Source: RGIG8775 sp045537235 (GTDB taxonomy: Bacteria > Bacillota > Clostridia > Oscillospirales > CAG-272). Taken from it: DNA of 64,000 nt. The notes beneath the pieces are model-generated. The model was given only the letters and a program-made list of their open reading frames with translations. It was not told where the DNA came from and did no database searches. A program made the position numbers and the translations under genes. This document shows positions 16,519-25,088 of this stretch, in pieces. The stretch's first letter is position 1. Every line of letters begins with the position of its first letter. The stretch lies in assembly GCA_045537235.1 (NCBI GenBank), contig JAZSPB010000156.1:62001-126000 (forward strand). The letters are read 5' to 3'.

Positions 16519-16947
16519 ATGGCTATTAAGATGCGTTTTTTGTACTACTCCAAGCAAGCCAAAATGAAGGCACTGGGAGAAGCTATCAAGCAGGAATTTG
16601 ATCTTTCTGCAAACATCAATGCGGTTGACATTATTCCCCCTGCATATTCTTGTGAAAAGGAACGTCTCGTTATTCTCGGAATTTCTTCCAAGAATGACCT
16701 TGATGATACGATCAGACGGTTCTGCTGTGAGCTGAATCCTAAAAAGGCATCCAATGTTGCTGTCGTGATGGACGGAAATGAGGCTGCCGCCAATAAGGTG
16801 CTCGATGCCCTTAAAACTGCGGGAACCAACATCGTTGACGCTCCCAAGTATATTACCTGCGGACTCTTCAAGTCGAAACTGACTGACGAGGAAAAGACTT
16901 CCCTGCTTGGTTGGATTCACGACATTATCGACAATAAATTGGTATAA
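16519..16947 (+). CDS. Flavodoxin-like fold protein lacking the FMN phosphate loop
   Basis: 142 residues from the ATG behind CGGAGG; an upstream in-frame extension to 16381 has no ribosome site and crosses the promoter. The order of strands and helices looks flavodoxin-like: MRFLYYSKQAKMKALGEAIK at the N-terminus, LVILGISSKNDLDDTIRRFC in the middle, SNVAVVMDG next, then an alternating C-terminal part. The first loop has no T/S-x-T-G-x-T phosphate-binding motif, so FMN binding is doubtful. It is monocistronic with its own promoter and terminator. The role is unknown. Confidence 0.55.
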   Translation: MAIKMRFLYYSKQAKMKALGEAIKQEFDLSANINAVDIIPPAYSCEKERLVILGISSKNDLDDTIRRFCCELNPKKASNVAVVMDGNEAAANKVLDALKTAGTNIVDAPKYITCGLFKSKLTDEEKTSLLGWIHDIIDNKLV

Positions 16948-16953
16948 AGCATC

Positions 16954-16992
16954 AAGCCCATCCAAGGAGTTTTTTCAAGGATGGGCTTTTTG
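16954..16992 (+). terminator. Intrinsic terminator after the flavodoxin-like gene
   Basis: AAGCCCATCC and GGATGGGCTT form a 10-bp stem followed by a TTT-rich tail, seven bases after the stop. Confidence 0.9.
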
Positions 16993-17042
16993 TATAATTT
17001 TTTTGTTCAATTGGTTACAAAAACCGACTGAAGAAAGATATT

Positions 17043-17068
17043 AAAAGAACTTTGGCAAGTTCTTTTTT
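17043..17068. terminator. Hairpin terminator downstream of dpaB
   Basis: AAAAGAACTT and AAGTTCTTTT around a four-base loop, with A/T runs on both sides. It suits the minus-strand dpaB (stop at 17087) and can also back up the plus-strand terminator at 16954. Confidence 0.75.
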
Positions 17069-17086
17069 ATTCTTTTTGCTGGGCTA

Positions 17087-17647
17087 TTATTCGAATACTT
17101 TTCGGCATTGCAATCCTTGCAACGCGCGTTCCAATGTTTCGGGCAACCGATCAAAATTAGCCACTAAAGAGTGGGGTTTGCTTATGGGATCATCCTGCAC
17201 CATGGGGACAAAATATACGCACTTTCTGGATAAAAGCATAGCAATATTCCTCAGATTGGCCGATAGACCGTCATTAGAAGCGAGTGCTATTACAAGCGGA
17301 CGGTCACTTCGAAGATGCGCTTTGGCCGCCATACAGACCGCTGTATCCGTAATACCACCCGCAATCTTCGCAAGTGTATTTCCTGTACACGGACTGATAA
17401 CCATGGCATCTAAATGAATTTTGGGACCAAGGGGCTCTGCGCCTACAATGGTATGGATGATTTCGCGACCGCATATTTCAGTTACTTTAGCTTTCAAGGA
17501 TGCCGCCGTTCCAAAGCGCGTATCGGTATGATATACTCCCTCACTCATAATTGGTTGCACTTCATATCCCATACCAACAATTCTTTTTAGCATTTCCAAA
17601 GACTTGTCGTGGGTACAAAAAGAGCCGCAAAAGGCATATCCAATCAT
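17087..17647 (-). CDS. dpaB: Dipicolinate synthase subunit B
   Basis: 186 residues, a flavoprotein-fold subunit (SpoVFB) that with DpaA makes dipicolinic acid, the calcium-chelating spore core compound, in the mother cell. The N-terminus IGYAFCGSFCTHDKSLEML and the motif ISPCTGNTLAKIAGGITDT with VCMAAKAHLR are characteristic of the HFCD-like family. Its ATG overlaps the dpaA stop by four bases, so the subunits are translationally coupled. Length is typical. Confidence 0.93.
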   Translation of the reverse strand: MIGYAFCGSFCTHDKSLEMLKRIVGMGYEVQPIMSEGVYHTDTRFGTAASLKAKVTEICGREIIHTIVGAEPLGPKIHLDAMVISPCTGNTLAKIAGGITDTAVCMAAKAHLRSDRPLVIALASNDGLSANLRNIAMLLSRKCVYFVPMVQDDPISKPHSLVANFDRLPETLERALQGLQCRKVFE

Positions 17648-18552
17648 GTAAGAATCCCCTCCTCGTTCAATATCTGAACAATGGTTTGCGCAATGATTTT
17701 ACCCGCGGTGTATGGAGAATTTTTTCCGGGAAGTGACAGTGCCCAAATAACCTTTAATCCTCGCTCTTTAGCCGCGTGAATATCAATGCCGCCGGGAGCA
17801 GACGCCAGATCGATGATCAATGTTTCACAAGACATTTTCTCAATAAGTAGTTCATCGATCAGCCATGCCGGAACGGTATTAAATATGACATCATACCCCG
17901 ATGTCAGTGCCACCAAGGAATTCCTATTGTCACGAATTTCTATATGAAGCGTATTAAGACCAACACTTTCAGCAAGAGCCAAATCTGTTGTTTTTCTGGC
18001 AGCGACCGTAACCTCCGCTCCAAGAGCTTTTAATTTGGCAGCCAAAATCTTTCCGATCCTTCCGTATCCGAGAACAGCGGCTTTTGCTCCCGAAATGGTA
18101 ACAGGAAGCTCGTTCATTGCCAGTGCCAAAGCACCTTCGGCCGTCGGCACCGCATTTTTTAGTTGCAATTCTTCTTTCAAAAAAAAGTCGATATAATGAA
18201 ATCCTTTATCTGACATCATAAGTTTAAGTGACGGGCTGAATCGGCCTCCAAGAATCAAGGTTTCTCTGGGAATCAAATCTAAAATCTTCGATAGTTTGAC
18301 ACCTGCCTGATCGCTCAAAAGCGGACAGTTAACACGAACACCATCTGCCGACGCCGGCAAAGGCAAAATCAAGGCATCGCAGCCATCGATCACCGTATTC
18401 CAATCATCACACAAACAAATATCGGAGGGGGGGCAAAAAGCTTTATCGATGCCCCACAATTCGGCGGAAAAACCGTGTTTGGTCAACTCCCTTGTCACCG
18501 ATATCTGTCTCATATCTCCGCCAAGTAACGCAAGCTTTATTGATTTTGACAT
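17644..18552 (-). CDS. dpaA: Dipicolinate synthase subunit A
   Basis: 302 residues, the NAD(P)-binding oxidoreductase subunit (SpoVFA) of dipicolinate synthase. It starts with IKLALLGGDMRQISVTREL, typical of DpaA, and has a Rossmann motif VLGYGRIGKILAAKLKALGA near 155. A late segment is IIDLASAPGGID. The start is an ATG seven T residues after GAGAGGTG. That ribosome site is the 3' arm of a strong hairpin formed with the end of the preceding peptidase-like gene, which suggests special control. Confidence 0.93.
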   Translation of the reverse strand: MSKSIKLALLGGDMRQISVTRELTKHGFSAELWGIDKAFCPPSDICLCDDWNTVIDGCDALILPLPASADGVRVNCPLLSDQAGVKLSKILDLIPRETLILGGRFSPSLKLMMSDKGFHYIDFFLKEELQLKNAVPTAEGALALAMNELPVTISGAKAAVLGYGRIGKILAAKLKALGAEVTVAARKTTDLALAESVGLNTLHIEIRDNRNSLVALTSGYDVIFNTVPAWLIDELLIEKMSCETLIIDLASAPGGIDIHAAKERGLKVIWALSLPGKNSPYTAGKIIAQTIVQILNEEGILT

Positions 18553-18613
18553 AAAAAAACACCTCTCATAAATGTTCTACTACATTATATGAGGGGTGTT
18601 TTGTTTGGTTCAA
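18553..18613 (-). promoter_or_regulatory. Hairpin overlapping the dpaA ribosome site, with an embedded promoter-like motif
   Basis: On the minus strand AAACACCCCTCATA pairs with TATGAGAGGTGTTT (one mismatch), followed by seven T residues and the dpaA ATG. It looks like an intrinsic terminator of the upstream gene, yet its 3' arm contains the dpaA ribosome site. The 5' half also contains TATAAT (18584-18589), with TTGAAC (18608-18613) 18 bases before it. A transcript starting there would lack the 5' arm and leave the ribosome site free. Inference from sequence only. Confidence 0.5.
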
Positions 18614-19286
18614 ATTTGATTTTGTTATCAAACACCAACGACACATCAAAAATGGGAGTAACGGTTTGATTTTCAAGCCAAAACACGTCGCCAATGCGTT
18701 CGTATTTTTCGCAATCTACGATAATAGCGGAATCATCGCACAACCCGATCAGCGGGTACTTTTCCGAAATAGAAAGCAGCTCTTGAGAAACAATTTCAGC
18801 ATCAAAATGCGGTTCTATTGAGATATTTACAAGACCCAATGCTTCGTACGCCGTATAATAGTCATGTCCGCAGGTAATCGAACAAACTGCGGTCTTTCCC
18901 ATATTTATAGCTCCTGCACTCATTCCGATAATAACAGCATCGCTGGTTTTCAGACGATTCGTTAAATCAAAATCTTTTAAAGATTGAAATTGATTCGGTG
19001 TATCGCCTCCGGCGAGCCAGATAACATCTGCGATATCTATTATTTTCTGCGCTCTTTCTTTTGGCAGTCTTCCGTCAATCAAAAAAGCATGATCAAACCT
19101 TATATCGATATCGGAAAACATCTTCAAAACCGCATTAAAATATCGGTCATTTTTGTCCGAACTCTTATAGAATTCCGAAGCAATAAAAACAAAAGACTTG
19201 CGATCCGCAATAAGAGCATTCATGCGAGCAGCAACCTCATTTGGAAAACCGTTCTTAAAATTGCTTGTTAATATTTTTACCGCCAT
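18585..19286 (-). CDS. Peptidase E-like (S51 family) protein
   Basis: 233 residues of the class I glutamine amidotransferase-like S51 family, which includes dipeptidase E (Asp-X) and cyanophycinase. The nucleophile elbow is IIGMSAGAINM with Ser as candidate nucleophile. The strand VIWLAGGDTPNQF and the later GLCDDSAIIVD also fit. The catalytic His is probably in ISIEPHFDAE. Length matches PepE (about 230). It lies nine bases downstream of tadA on the same strand, and its last codons form the 5' arm of the dpaA hairpin. Confidence 0.8.
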   Translation of the reverse strand: MAVKILTSNFKNGFPNEVAARMNALIADRKSFVFIASEFYKSSDKNDRYFNAVLKMFSDIDIRFDHAFLIDGRLPKERAQKIIDIADVIWLAGGDTPNQFQSLKDFDLTNRLKTSDAVIIGMSAGAINMGKTAVCSITCGHDYYTAYEALGLVNISIEPHFDAEIVSQELLSISEKYPLIGLCDDSAIIVDCEKYERIGDVFWLENQTVTPIFDVSLVFDNKIKFEPNKTPLI

Positions 19287-19295
19287 AAAATCCGC

Positions 19296-19745
19296 CTATT
19301 TCCGCTTTTTCTTAAAAAAAGCCTGTAGTAATTCCCTGCACTCGTTCTCGCAGATACCGCTGACGACCTCGGGTTTGGAAAACAACGGATAGGAACGCAG
19401 ATCCATGACGCTTCCCATTGCGCCGCCGCGAGCATCCTTGGCGCCATAAAAGACACGGTCGATTCTCGCGTTGACGATAGCGCCTGCACACATGGGACAG
19501 GGCTCCAAAGTTACATAAAGATCACAGCCCGACAAACGCCAACTTCCCACTTCATGACACGCTTCCCGTATCGCCATAAGCTCGGCATGAGCCGTTGCAT
19601 CCCTTCCACTCTCGCGAAAATTGAAGGCTTTAGCAATAATCTTATCTTCCTTAACAACAATTGCGCCAACCGGCACCTCGCCGTTTTCCGCCGCTTTTTC
19701 TGCCAACAGCAAGGCTTGTTTCATAAAAAATATATGTTTTTCCAT
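19296..19745 (-). CDS. tadA: tRNA-specific adenosine deaminase
   Basis: 149 residues. It deaminates the wobble A34 of tRNA-Arg(ACG) to inosine. Zinc and catalytic motifs are HAELMAIREA (His-Ala-Glu) and LEPCPMCAGAIVNARI (the two zinc Cys). The start is placed at ATG 19745, two bases after the CPBP protease stop; a longer in-frame TTG form would run into that gene. Its ribosome site is weak (GGGA), so coupling to the upstream gene is likely. Confidence 0.93.
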   Translation of the reverse strand: MEKHIFFMKQALLLAEKAAENGEVPVGAIVVKEDKIIAKAFNFRESGRDATAHAELMAIREACHEVGSWRLSGCDLYVTLEPCPMCAGAIVNARIDRVFYGAKDARGGAMGSVMDLRSYPLFSKPEVVSGICENECRELLQAFFKKKRK

Positions 19746-19747
19746 TG

Positions 19748-20755
19748 TTACATTTGTCCCAGTGCAATTGCCATAAAAGCGATCAATAAAACACACAGTA
19801 CTACAAAAATCAAAAGAACCGGTGACAGTGAGGCTCTCAAAACCGTTCGAAAATCTACCTTTTTGCTGTCATCGCAATACATCTCTTCTCTTTTTCTGTA
19901 AATGCCGAGCTCATTCGCGGATTTTACATTCTGTGTTCTACGATCCACAATGAGCAGCAAGGTTCCCAACAAAATTCCAAGACCAATAACGGTACAGATC
20001 ATGATGTTATAAATCATATTGCCGGTTCTTGAATCGTAAACATCCAAAATATAGGTTTGCAGTACCGAAAAAAGATTGTTAAAGAAATGCAAAAGGATAC
20101 CGCTCCAAATCGTTCCTGTTTTGAGATAAACGATGCCCAAAACTATCCCCACTGCGGTCGCGTAAAAAAGCTGAAACGGAGTTTGATGCATCAAGCCAAA
20201 CAAAACAGCACTAATCACCACAGCACCGCTTTCATTATACGGGCGAATATTGGATAAAATGACTCCCCTAAACAGCAATTCTTCAACAAAGGCAGGGACA
20301 ATTGCCGTGGAAATAAACATAAGAATCAGTTGATATGCATGATCAAACTTCGATGAGGCGATCGAATCGTATGCACTTTCCGGCATGGTAAACAAGATGG
20401 AATTGACATATGAACACGAAAGACAAACCGAGGTTCCCAAAAAGATAATCGCCAATGTGGAAAGCGCCGTGTTTTTCTTGGAAAGATGAAGAGAAAGCCC
20501 CATCGGCTCAACTTTTTTTCCCTTGGAGATCAAGTAAAAAAAGACCGCCGGGAATGTAAAAGACGCCACATAAGAAAGCGAACAGATCAAATCCGTAACA
20601 ATATAGACCGATGCAGAACGAGGAAACACTTCCGTAAGAAATGCCATCAATTGAGCCGACGAACCGCATAACAAGTTATATAATGCCAAAAACATCAACA
20701 GTGTTCCACCGATTCGATGAAACAAGTTTCTCAGTTCTTTATTTTGTTGTGTCAT
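19748..20755 (-). CDS. CPBP-family intramembrane glutamic protease
   Basis: 335 residues with about eight transmembrane segments. Motifs of the CAAX-protease/bacteriocin-processing (ABI) family are visible: PAFVEELLFRGVIL (Glu-Glu-x3-Arg), VLFGLMHQTPFQ (Phe-x3-His) and LHFFNN (His-x3-Asn). Family members process prenylated or peptide substrates or give bacteriocin self-immunity; the substrate here is unknown. The ATG has GGAGTG eight bases ahead. It is the first gene of a run with tadA, the peptidase E-like gene and possibly dpaAB. Confidence 0.85.
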   Translation of the reverse strand: MTQQNKELRNLFHRIGGTLLMFLALYNLLCGSSAQLMAFLTEVFPRSASVYIVTDLICSLSYVASFTFPAVFFYLISKGKKVEPMGLSLHLSKKNTALSTLAIIFLGTSVCLSCSYVNSILFTMPESAYDSIASSKFDHAYQLILMFISTAIVPAFVEELLFRGVILSNIRPYNESGAVVISAVLFGLMHQTPFQLFYATAVGIVLGIVYLKTGTIWSGILLHFFNNLFSVLQTYILDVYDSRTGNMIYNIMICTVIGLGILLGTLLLIVDRRTQNVKSANELGIYRKREEMYCDDSKKVDFRTVLRASLSPVLLIFVVLCVLLIAFMAIALGQM

Positions 20756-20821
20756 TCAAAACACTCCTTCGATTGGTTTACGCTTTTATTATATCGCATC
20801 CAACAAAAAAAGTCAATACAA

Positions 20822-20854
20822 AAAGCGACCGAAATCCGAAGAGTCCGGTCGCTT
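20822..20854 (-). terminator. Intrinsic terminator of the msmX-type gene
   Basis: AAGCGACCG and CGGTCGCTT arms. On the minus strand the second arm runs into TTTTTG, just after the ABC ATPase stop. Confidence 0.8.
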
Positions 20855-20866
20855 GATTGTTTTATT

Positions 20867-21979
20867 TTAGTGAATGATGCATCGCTCGGTATCCTTATCG
20901 AAGATATGGAGTCTGGAGGTGTCAAACGCAACCTTGATGGTATCGCCTGCACGAGACTTGGAGCGAGAAGAAACACGAGCAATGAGGTTGGTCTCACCGA
21001 TGTTGAGGTAGAGATAGATCTCTGCACCCATAAGCTCGGTAACATCAACAAATGCATCCATAGTGCTGTCCGCAAGAGCAGCAAGCTGCATGGGCTCGTC
21101 ATGGATACACTCGGGACGAAGACCGGCGATAACTTCCTTGCCGATGTATTCAGCAAGTGCAGGATTGTTTGCCTTATCAGCGGGAAGCTTGATCGAGTTG
21201 CTCTCGAAATTGAAGTAGACATCGTCGCCCTTCTTTTCAAGGCTACCGTTGATGAAGTTCATCTGAGGAGTTCCGATAAAGCCTGCAACGAAAATGTTAA
21301 CAGGGCTGTCATACAGGTTCTGAGGAGTGTCAACCTGCTGGATCAGACCGTCCTTCATAACGACGATTCTGGTTGCCATGGTCATAGCCTCGACCTGGTC
21401 GTGGGTAACGTATACGAATGTAGTACCAACGCGGTTATGAAGCTTGGTAAGCTCCGTTCTCATCGCTGCACGAAGCTTTGCGTCAAGGTTGGACAGAGGC
21501 TCATCAAGAAGGAATACCATGGGATTACGAACGATTGCACGACCCAAAGCAACACGCTGCTTCTGACCACCGGACAAAGCCTTGGGCTTTCTGTCCAAAA
21601 GGTGAGTGATATCAAGAATACGAGCAGCTTCTTCTACTCTGCGCTTGATCTCTTCCTTGGGAGTCTTGTTCAGCTTAAGACCGAATGCCATGTTCTCATA
21701 CACGGACATATGAGGATAAAGTGCGTAGTTCTGGAACACCATCGCGATCTTTCTGTCCTTAGGAGCTACGTCATTTACAAGACGGTCACCGATGAACAAC
21801 TCGCCCTCGGTAATCTCCTCAAGACCTGCGATCATACGAAGAGTGGTGGTCTTACCGCAACCGGAAGGACCGACAAGGACAAGGAACTCCTTATCCTTTA
21901 CCTCAAGGTTAAAGTCGGATACAGCGGTAACGCCTCCGGGATACTTCTTGTAGATGTGTTTAAGCGACAAACTTGCCAT
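20867..21979 (-). CDS. Sugar ABC transporter ATPase, MsmX/UgpC type
   Basis: 370 residues. The nucleotide-binding domain has Walker A GPSGCGKTT (about 38-46), a Q-loop MVFQNYALYPHMSVYENMA, the signature LSGGQKQRVALGRA, and Walker B VFLLDEPLSNLDAKLR. An MsmX/MalK-type TOBE tail follows, with AGLRPECIHDE. Such ATPases are often shared by several carbohydrate importers, which fits a gene standing alone with its own terminator and AAGGAGG ribosome site. It could energise uptake of pentose oligomers released by the GH51-type protein in this window, but that is inference. Codon use looks that of a highly expressed gene. Confidence 0.9.
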   Translation of the reverse strand: MASLSLKHIYKKYPGGVTAVSDFNLEVKDKEFLVLVGPSGCGKTTTLRMIAGLEEITEGELFIGDRLVNDVAPKDRKIAMVFQNYALYPHMSVYENMAFGLKLNKTPKEEIKRRVEEAARILDITHLLDRKPKALSGGQKQRVALGRAIVRNPMVFLLDEPLSNLDAKLRAAMRTELTKLHNRVGTTFVYVTHDQVEAMTMATRIVVMKDGLIQQVDTPQNLYDSPVNIFVAGFIGTPQMNFINGSLEKKGDDVYFNFESNSIKLPADKANNPALAEYIGKEVIAGLRPECIHDEPMQLAALADSTMDAFVDVTELMGAEIYLYLNIGETNLIARVSSRSKSRAGDTIKVAFDTSRLHIFDKDTERCIIH

Positions 21980-22189
21980 TTAATTATTTTCCTCCTTGAT
22001 TAACCATAATTGCTTATGTGTAAAAATTATCTTTTAACGTATAATATTATAGCAGATTTTCACTAAAAATGGAAGATGTTAATTCCCCAAATTTTCGCCA
22101 TTGTATTTGGCTATTTTGCACAATAAAGCCGCGTTTTCTGCTCTGTGCGAAAAAAGACAAGCAGAGTGTGATTTTAATAAATTAAAGAA

Positions 22190-24346
22190 TTATGCCTGCT
22201 TCATACTAAGAGAGATGCGCTTTTTAGCGGTATCAACGCTCAAAACTCTGACATTCACCACATCTCCGACCGAAAGAACATCCGACGGGTGCTTGATAAA
22301 CTTATCAGAGATCTCCGAAACATGAACCAACCCGTCTTGGTGAACACCGATATCCACAAAAGCGCCAAAATCAATTACATTTCGCACACTTCCTGTCAAA
22401 ACCATTCCCGGTTTGAGATCGGCCATATCCAAAACATCGTCGCGAAGAATCGGTGCCGGAAGCGTGTCTCTTACATCGCGTCCGGGCTTTTCCAGCTCAT
22501 CTAAAATGTCATTAAGTGTAGGCTCACCCACATTAAGCTCTTCGCAAAGCTTGGAAATTCCGTATTCCTTTGCTTTGCTCCGAAGGCTCGTAAGACCGCC
22601 ATTCACCACATCGGCATCCGAATAACCGAATTTTTCGATCAGCTTTTGGGCGGCATCATAGGATTCTGGGTGAACACCGGTATTATCCAATGCCTTGGCT
22701 GCGCCGGGAACGCGAAGGAAACCCGCACATTGCTCATAGGCTTTGGCGCCAATGCGCGGAACCTTGAGAAGTTGAGCGCGCGAGCGGAATTCTCCGTTTT
22801 CCTCTCGGTATTTAACAATGTTCTTTGCCATTGTCATATTAATACCGGAAATGTAAGAAAGCAAGGAATAGGAAGCCGTATTTACGTCTACGCCGACACT
22901 GTTAACACAATCCTCAACAACACCGCCAAGTGCACCGTCGAGTCTTGCGGGCTTCATATCATGCTGATACTGCCCTACACCGATAGAACGGGGTTCGATC
23001 TTTACCAACTCCGCCAAGGGATCCTGTAGGCGGCGAGCAATGGAAACCGCCGAGCGTTGCATAACATCAAAATCGGGAAATTCCTCCGCCGCCAATTTTG
23101 AGGCAGAGTAAACCGACGCACCGGCCTCGCTGATCACGATATATTTCACATCTCGATCCAATTCGCGAAGCAATCCGGCAATAAAAATTTCACTTTCTTT
23201 GGATGCCGTTCCGTTTCCGATCGCTACCACATCAACATTGTGAGCTTTGATCATTCGTCCGAGAATGCGCTTTGCCTCCTCAATACGCGATTTAGATTTC
23301 GTAGTAGGATACACAACCGCCGTATCGATGACCTTTCCTGTTTTATCCACCACGGCCGTTTTACAACCGTTGACATAGCCGGGATCGAAGCCAAGCACGG
23401 TTTTTCCTTTGATGGGCGGTTGCATCAGCAGATGCTTGAGATTGTCCGAGAACAACTTGATTGCACCCTCGCTTGCTGTATCAAACAGATCCGAGCGAAT
23501 CTCACGCTCTACAGACGGAGCGATTAACCGATCGTAACTGTCATCAATTGCCTCGCAAACATATTTCTTGGCAGGACTTTTTATATTTTCGAGCATTTGG
23601 TTATAAAGGAAATTCAGGATCAAATCGGGATCCACCTCGACAGACACCTTGAGAAATTCCTCCTTTTCGCCGCGGTTAATGGCAAGGACTCTGTGAGACG
23701 GGATCTTATTGATCTTTTCGTTATAATCGTAATAAGGAGCATAAACGGAATCTTCTTCCTTGGTCGCTTTGGAAACAATAAATCCAAAATCACCCGTAAG
23801 GCGGCGGATCTCTTTGCGGAATTCTGCATTATCTGAAACATTTTCCGCAATGATATCCTTCGCACCGGCAAGTGCCTCGTCTACAGAAGCAACCCCCAAT
23901 TCTTCATTGACAAAGCGTTCCGCTTGCTCCTCAAGTATCGGGTCATACACCTCACTTTGAAGCATGATCAGCTCTGCCAGTTCCTCAAGCCCTTTTTCGC
24001 GAGCAACAGAGGCGCGTGTCTTTCTGTGAGGACGGAAGGGGCGGTAGATGTCATCCACCTCGGTTATGGTCTTGGCAAGGTCAATGGCGAGGCTGATCTC
24101 ATCCGTCAATTTATCTTGAGCGGCAATCAGCGCCTTGACCTCCTCTTTTCGTTTCTCAATGTTGCGAAGATAGGTGAGTCTGTCTACCAAATCACGCAAA
24201 ACCGTGTCGTCAAGACTTCCCGTCACTTCTTTACGGTAACGGGCAATGAAGGGGATGGTATTCCCTTCGTCGATCAGCTCAACCGTATTCTTTACTTGAG
24301 CTTCTTTTAAATTAAATTCCTGTACAAGTGTCTGAATAATGTCCAT
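22190..24346 (-). CDS. tex: Tex-family RNA-binding transcription accessory protein
   Basis: 718 residues, the usual Tex length. In order: an N-terminal helical region with NTIPFIARYRKEVTGSLDD, the Tex YqgF/RNase H-like domain (VLGFDPGYVNGCKTAVVD near 320), helix-hairpin-helix repeats with CVNSVGVDVNTASYSLLSYI, and a C-terminal S1 RNA-binding domain (GMVLTGSVRNVIDFGAFVDI) at about 645-715. Tex binds RNA and affects transcription and stress tolerance. It is the last gene of a three-gene unit, four bases after the pseudouridine synthase gene. Confidence 0.95.
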   Translation of the reverse strand: MDIIQTLVQEFNLKEAQVKNTVELIDEGNTIPFIARYRKEVTGSLDDTVLRDLVDRLTYLRNIEKRKEEVKALIAAQDKLTDEISLAIDLAKTITEVDDIYRPFRPHRKTRASVAREKGLEELAELIMLQSEVYDPILEEQAERFVNEELGVASVDEALAGAKDIIAENVSDNAEFRKEIRRLTGDFGFIVSKATKEEDSVYAPYYDYNEKINKIPSHRVLAINRGEKEEFLKVSVEVDPDLILNFLYNQMLENIKSPAKKYVCEAIDDSYDRLIAPSVEREIRSDLFDTASEGAIKLFSDNLKHLLMQPPIKGKTVLGFDPGYVNGCKTAVVDKTGKVIDTAVVYPTTKSKSRIEEAKRILGRMIKAHNVDVVAIGNGTASKESEIFIAGLLRELDRDVKYIVISEAGASVYSASKLAAEEFPDFDVMQRSAVSIARRLQDPLAELVKIEPRSIGVGQYQHDMKPARLDGALGGVVEDCVNSVGVDVNTASYSLLSYISGINMTMAKNIVKYREENGEFRSRAQLLKVPRIGAKAYEQCAGFLRVPGAAKALDNTGVHPESYDAAQKLIEKFGYSDADVVNGGLTSLRSKAKEYGISKLCEELNVGEPTLNDILDELEKPGRDVRDTLPAPILRDDVLDMADLKPGMVLTGSVRNVIDFGAFVDIGVHQDGLVHVSEISDKFIKHPSDVLSVGDVVNVRVLSVDTAKKRISLSMKQA

Positions 24347-24350
24347 TTTT

Positions 24351-25085
24351 CTATCCTTTATCTTGCTTTGATTTACAATGATTTTCTAATGCCGCAATTT
24401 CGTCTTCGGTTAAGTATCGCCATTCACCGCGATCCAGTGAGGTGTCCTTGCAAAGCGGACCAAAGGAGATTCGTTCCAAAGCAGTGATCTTATTTCCAAC
24501 CGCCTCAAACATCAATTTGATTTGATGGTACTTCCCTTCTGTAATGGTAATTTCGCCACCGCGTCCCTCTTTATCGGGATCAAGCTTTGCGGGCATGGTA
24601 ATGTAGCCATCCAAAATAGAAACACCGTCTTCCAAATTTTGAATGTCCTCGTTCGACAACGGCAACTTTGCTGTATATCGATAGGTTTTTGCAACATGAT
24701 ATCGAGGCGAAAGCAACTTGTGCCCCAGATCTCCGTTGTTGGTCAACAGCATCAGACCCGTGGTGTTTTTGTCCAATCTTCCGCATGGAAAAAGCCCCAT
24801 GGTTCGCATTTTTTCCGGCAACAAGTCCAAAACCGTTTTGTCGCGTCCATCCTCGGTCGCGCTGACATATCCTTCCGGCTTATTCAACATAATATAGATG
24901 TATTTTCGATACTCGATCAACTGTCCGTCAAAAGAAACGATATCCCGTTCGGGATCGACCTGCTGTGCGCAATTGGCACACGCAATACCGTTGACCAAGA
25001 TCCTTCCCTGACGCGCAGCTTTGGCGGCTTCACTTCGAGTGGCCGTGGCAGTTGTCGTCAGCAATTTATCCACTCGCATTTTCAT
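24351..25085 (-). CDS. RsuA/RluB-family pseudouridine synthase
   Basis: 244 residues. An N-terminal S4 RNA-binding domain (MRVDKLL through GRILVNG) precedes the catalytic domain. The catalytic motif is PCGRLDKNTTGLMLLTNNG, in which the Asp attacks uridine. The C-terminal motif is ITEGKYHQIKLMFEAVG. It makes pseudouridine in 16S or 23S rRNA; RsuA versus RluB cannot be decided by eye. AAAGGA precedes the ATG. It lies between a single-pass membrane protein gene and tex with gaps of three and four bases. Confidence 0.9.
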   Translation of the reverse strand: MKMRVDKLLTTTATATRSEAAKAARQGRILVNGIACANCAQQVDPERDIVSFDGQLIEYRKYIYIMLNKPEGYVSATEDGRDKTVLDLLPEKMRTMGLFPCGRLDKNTTGLMLLTNNGDLGHKLLSPRYHVAKTYRYTAKLPLSNEDIQNLEDGVSILDGYITMPAKLDPDKEGRGGEITITEGKYHQIKLMFEAVGNKITALERISFGPLCKDTSLDRGEWRYLTEDEIAALENHCKSKQDKG

Positions 25086-25088
25086 AGA

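Noticed and set aside
20717..22003. A 428-codon open frame antisense to the MsmX-type ATPase gene
   Set aside because: Explained by codon bias of the ABC ATPase gene on the minus strand.
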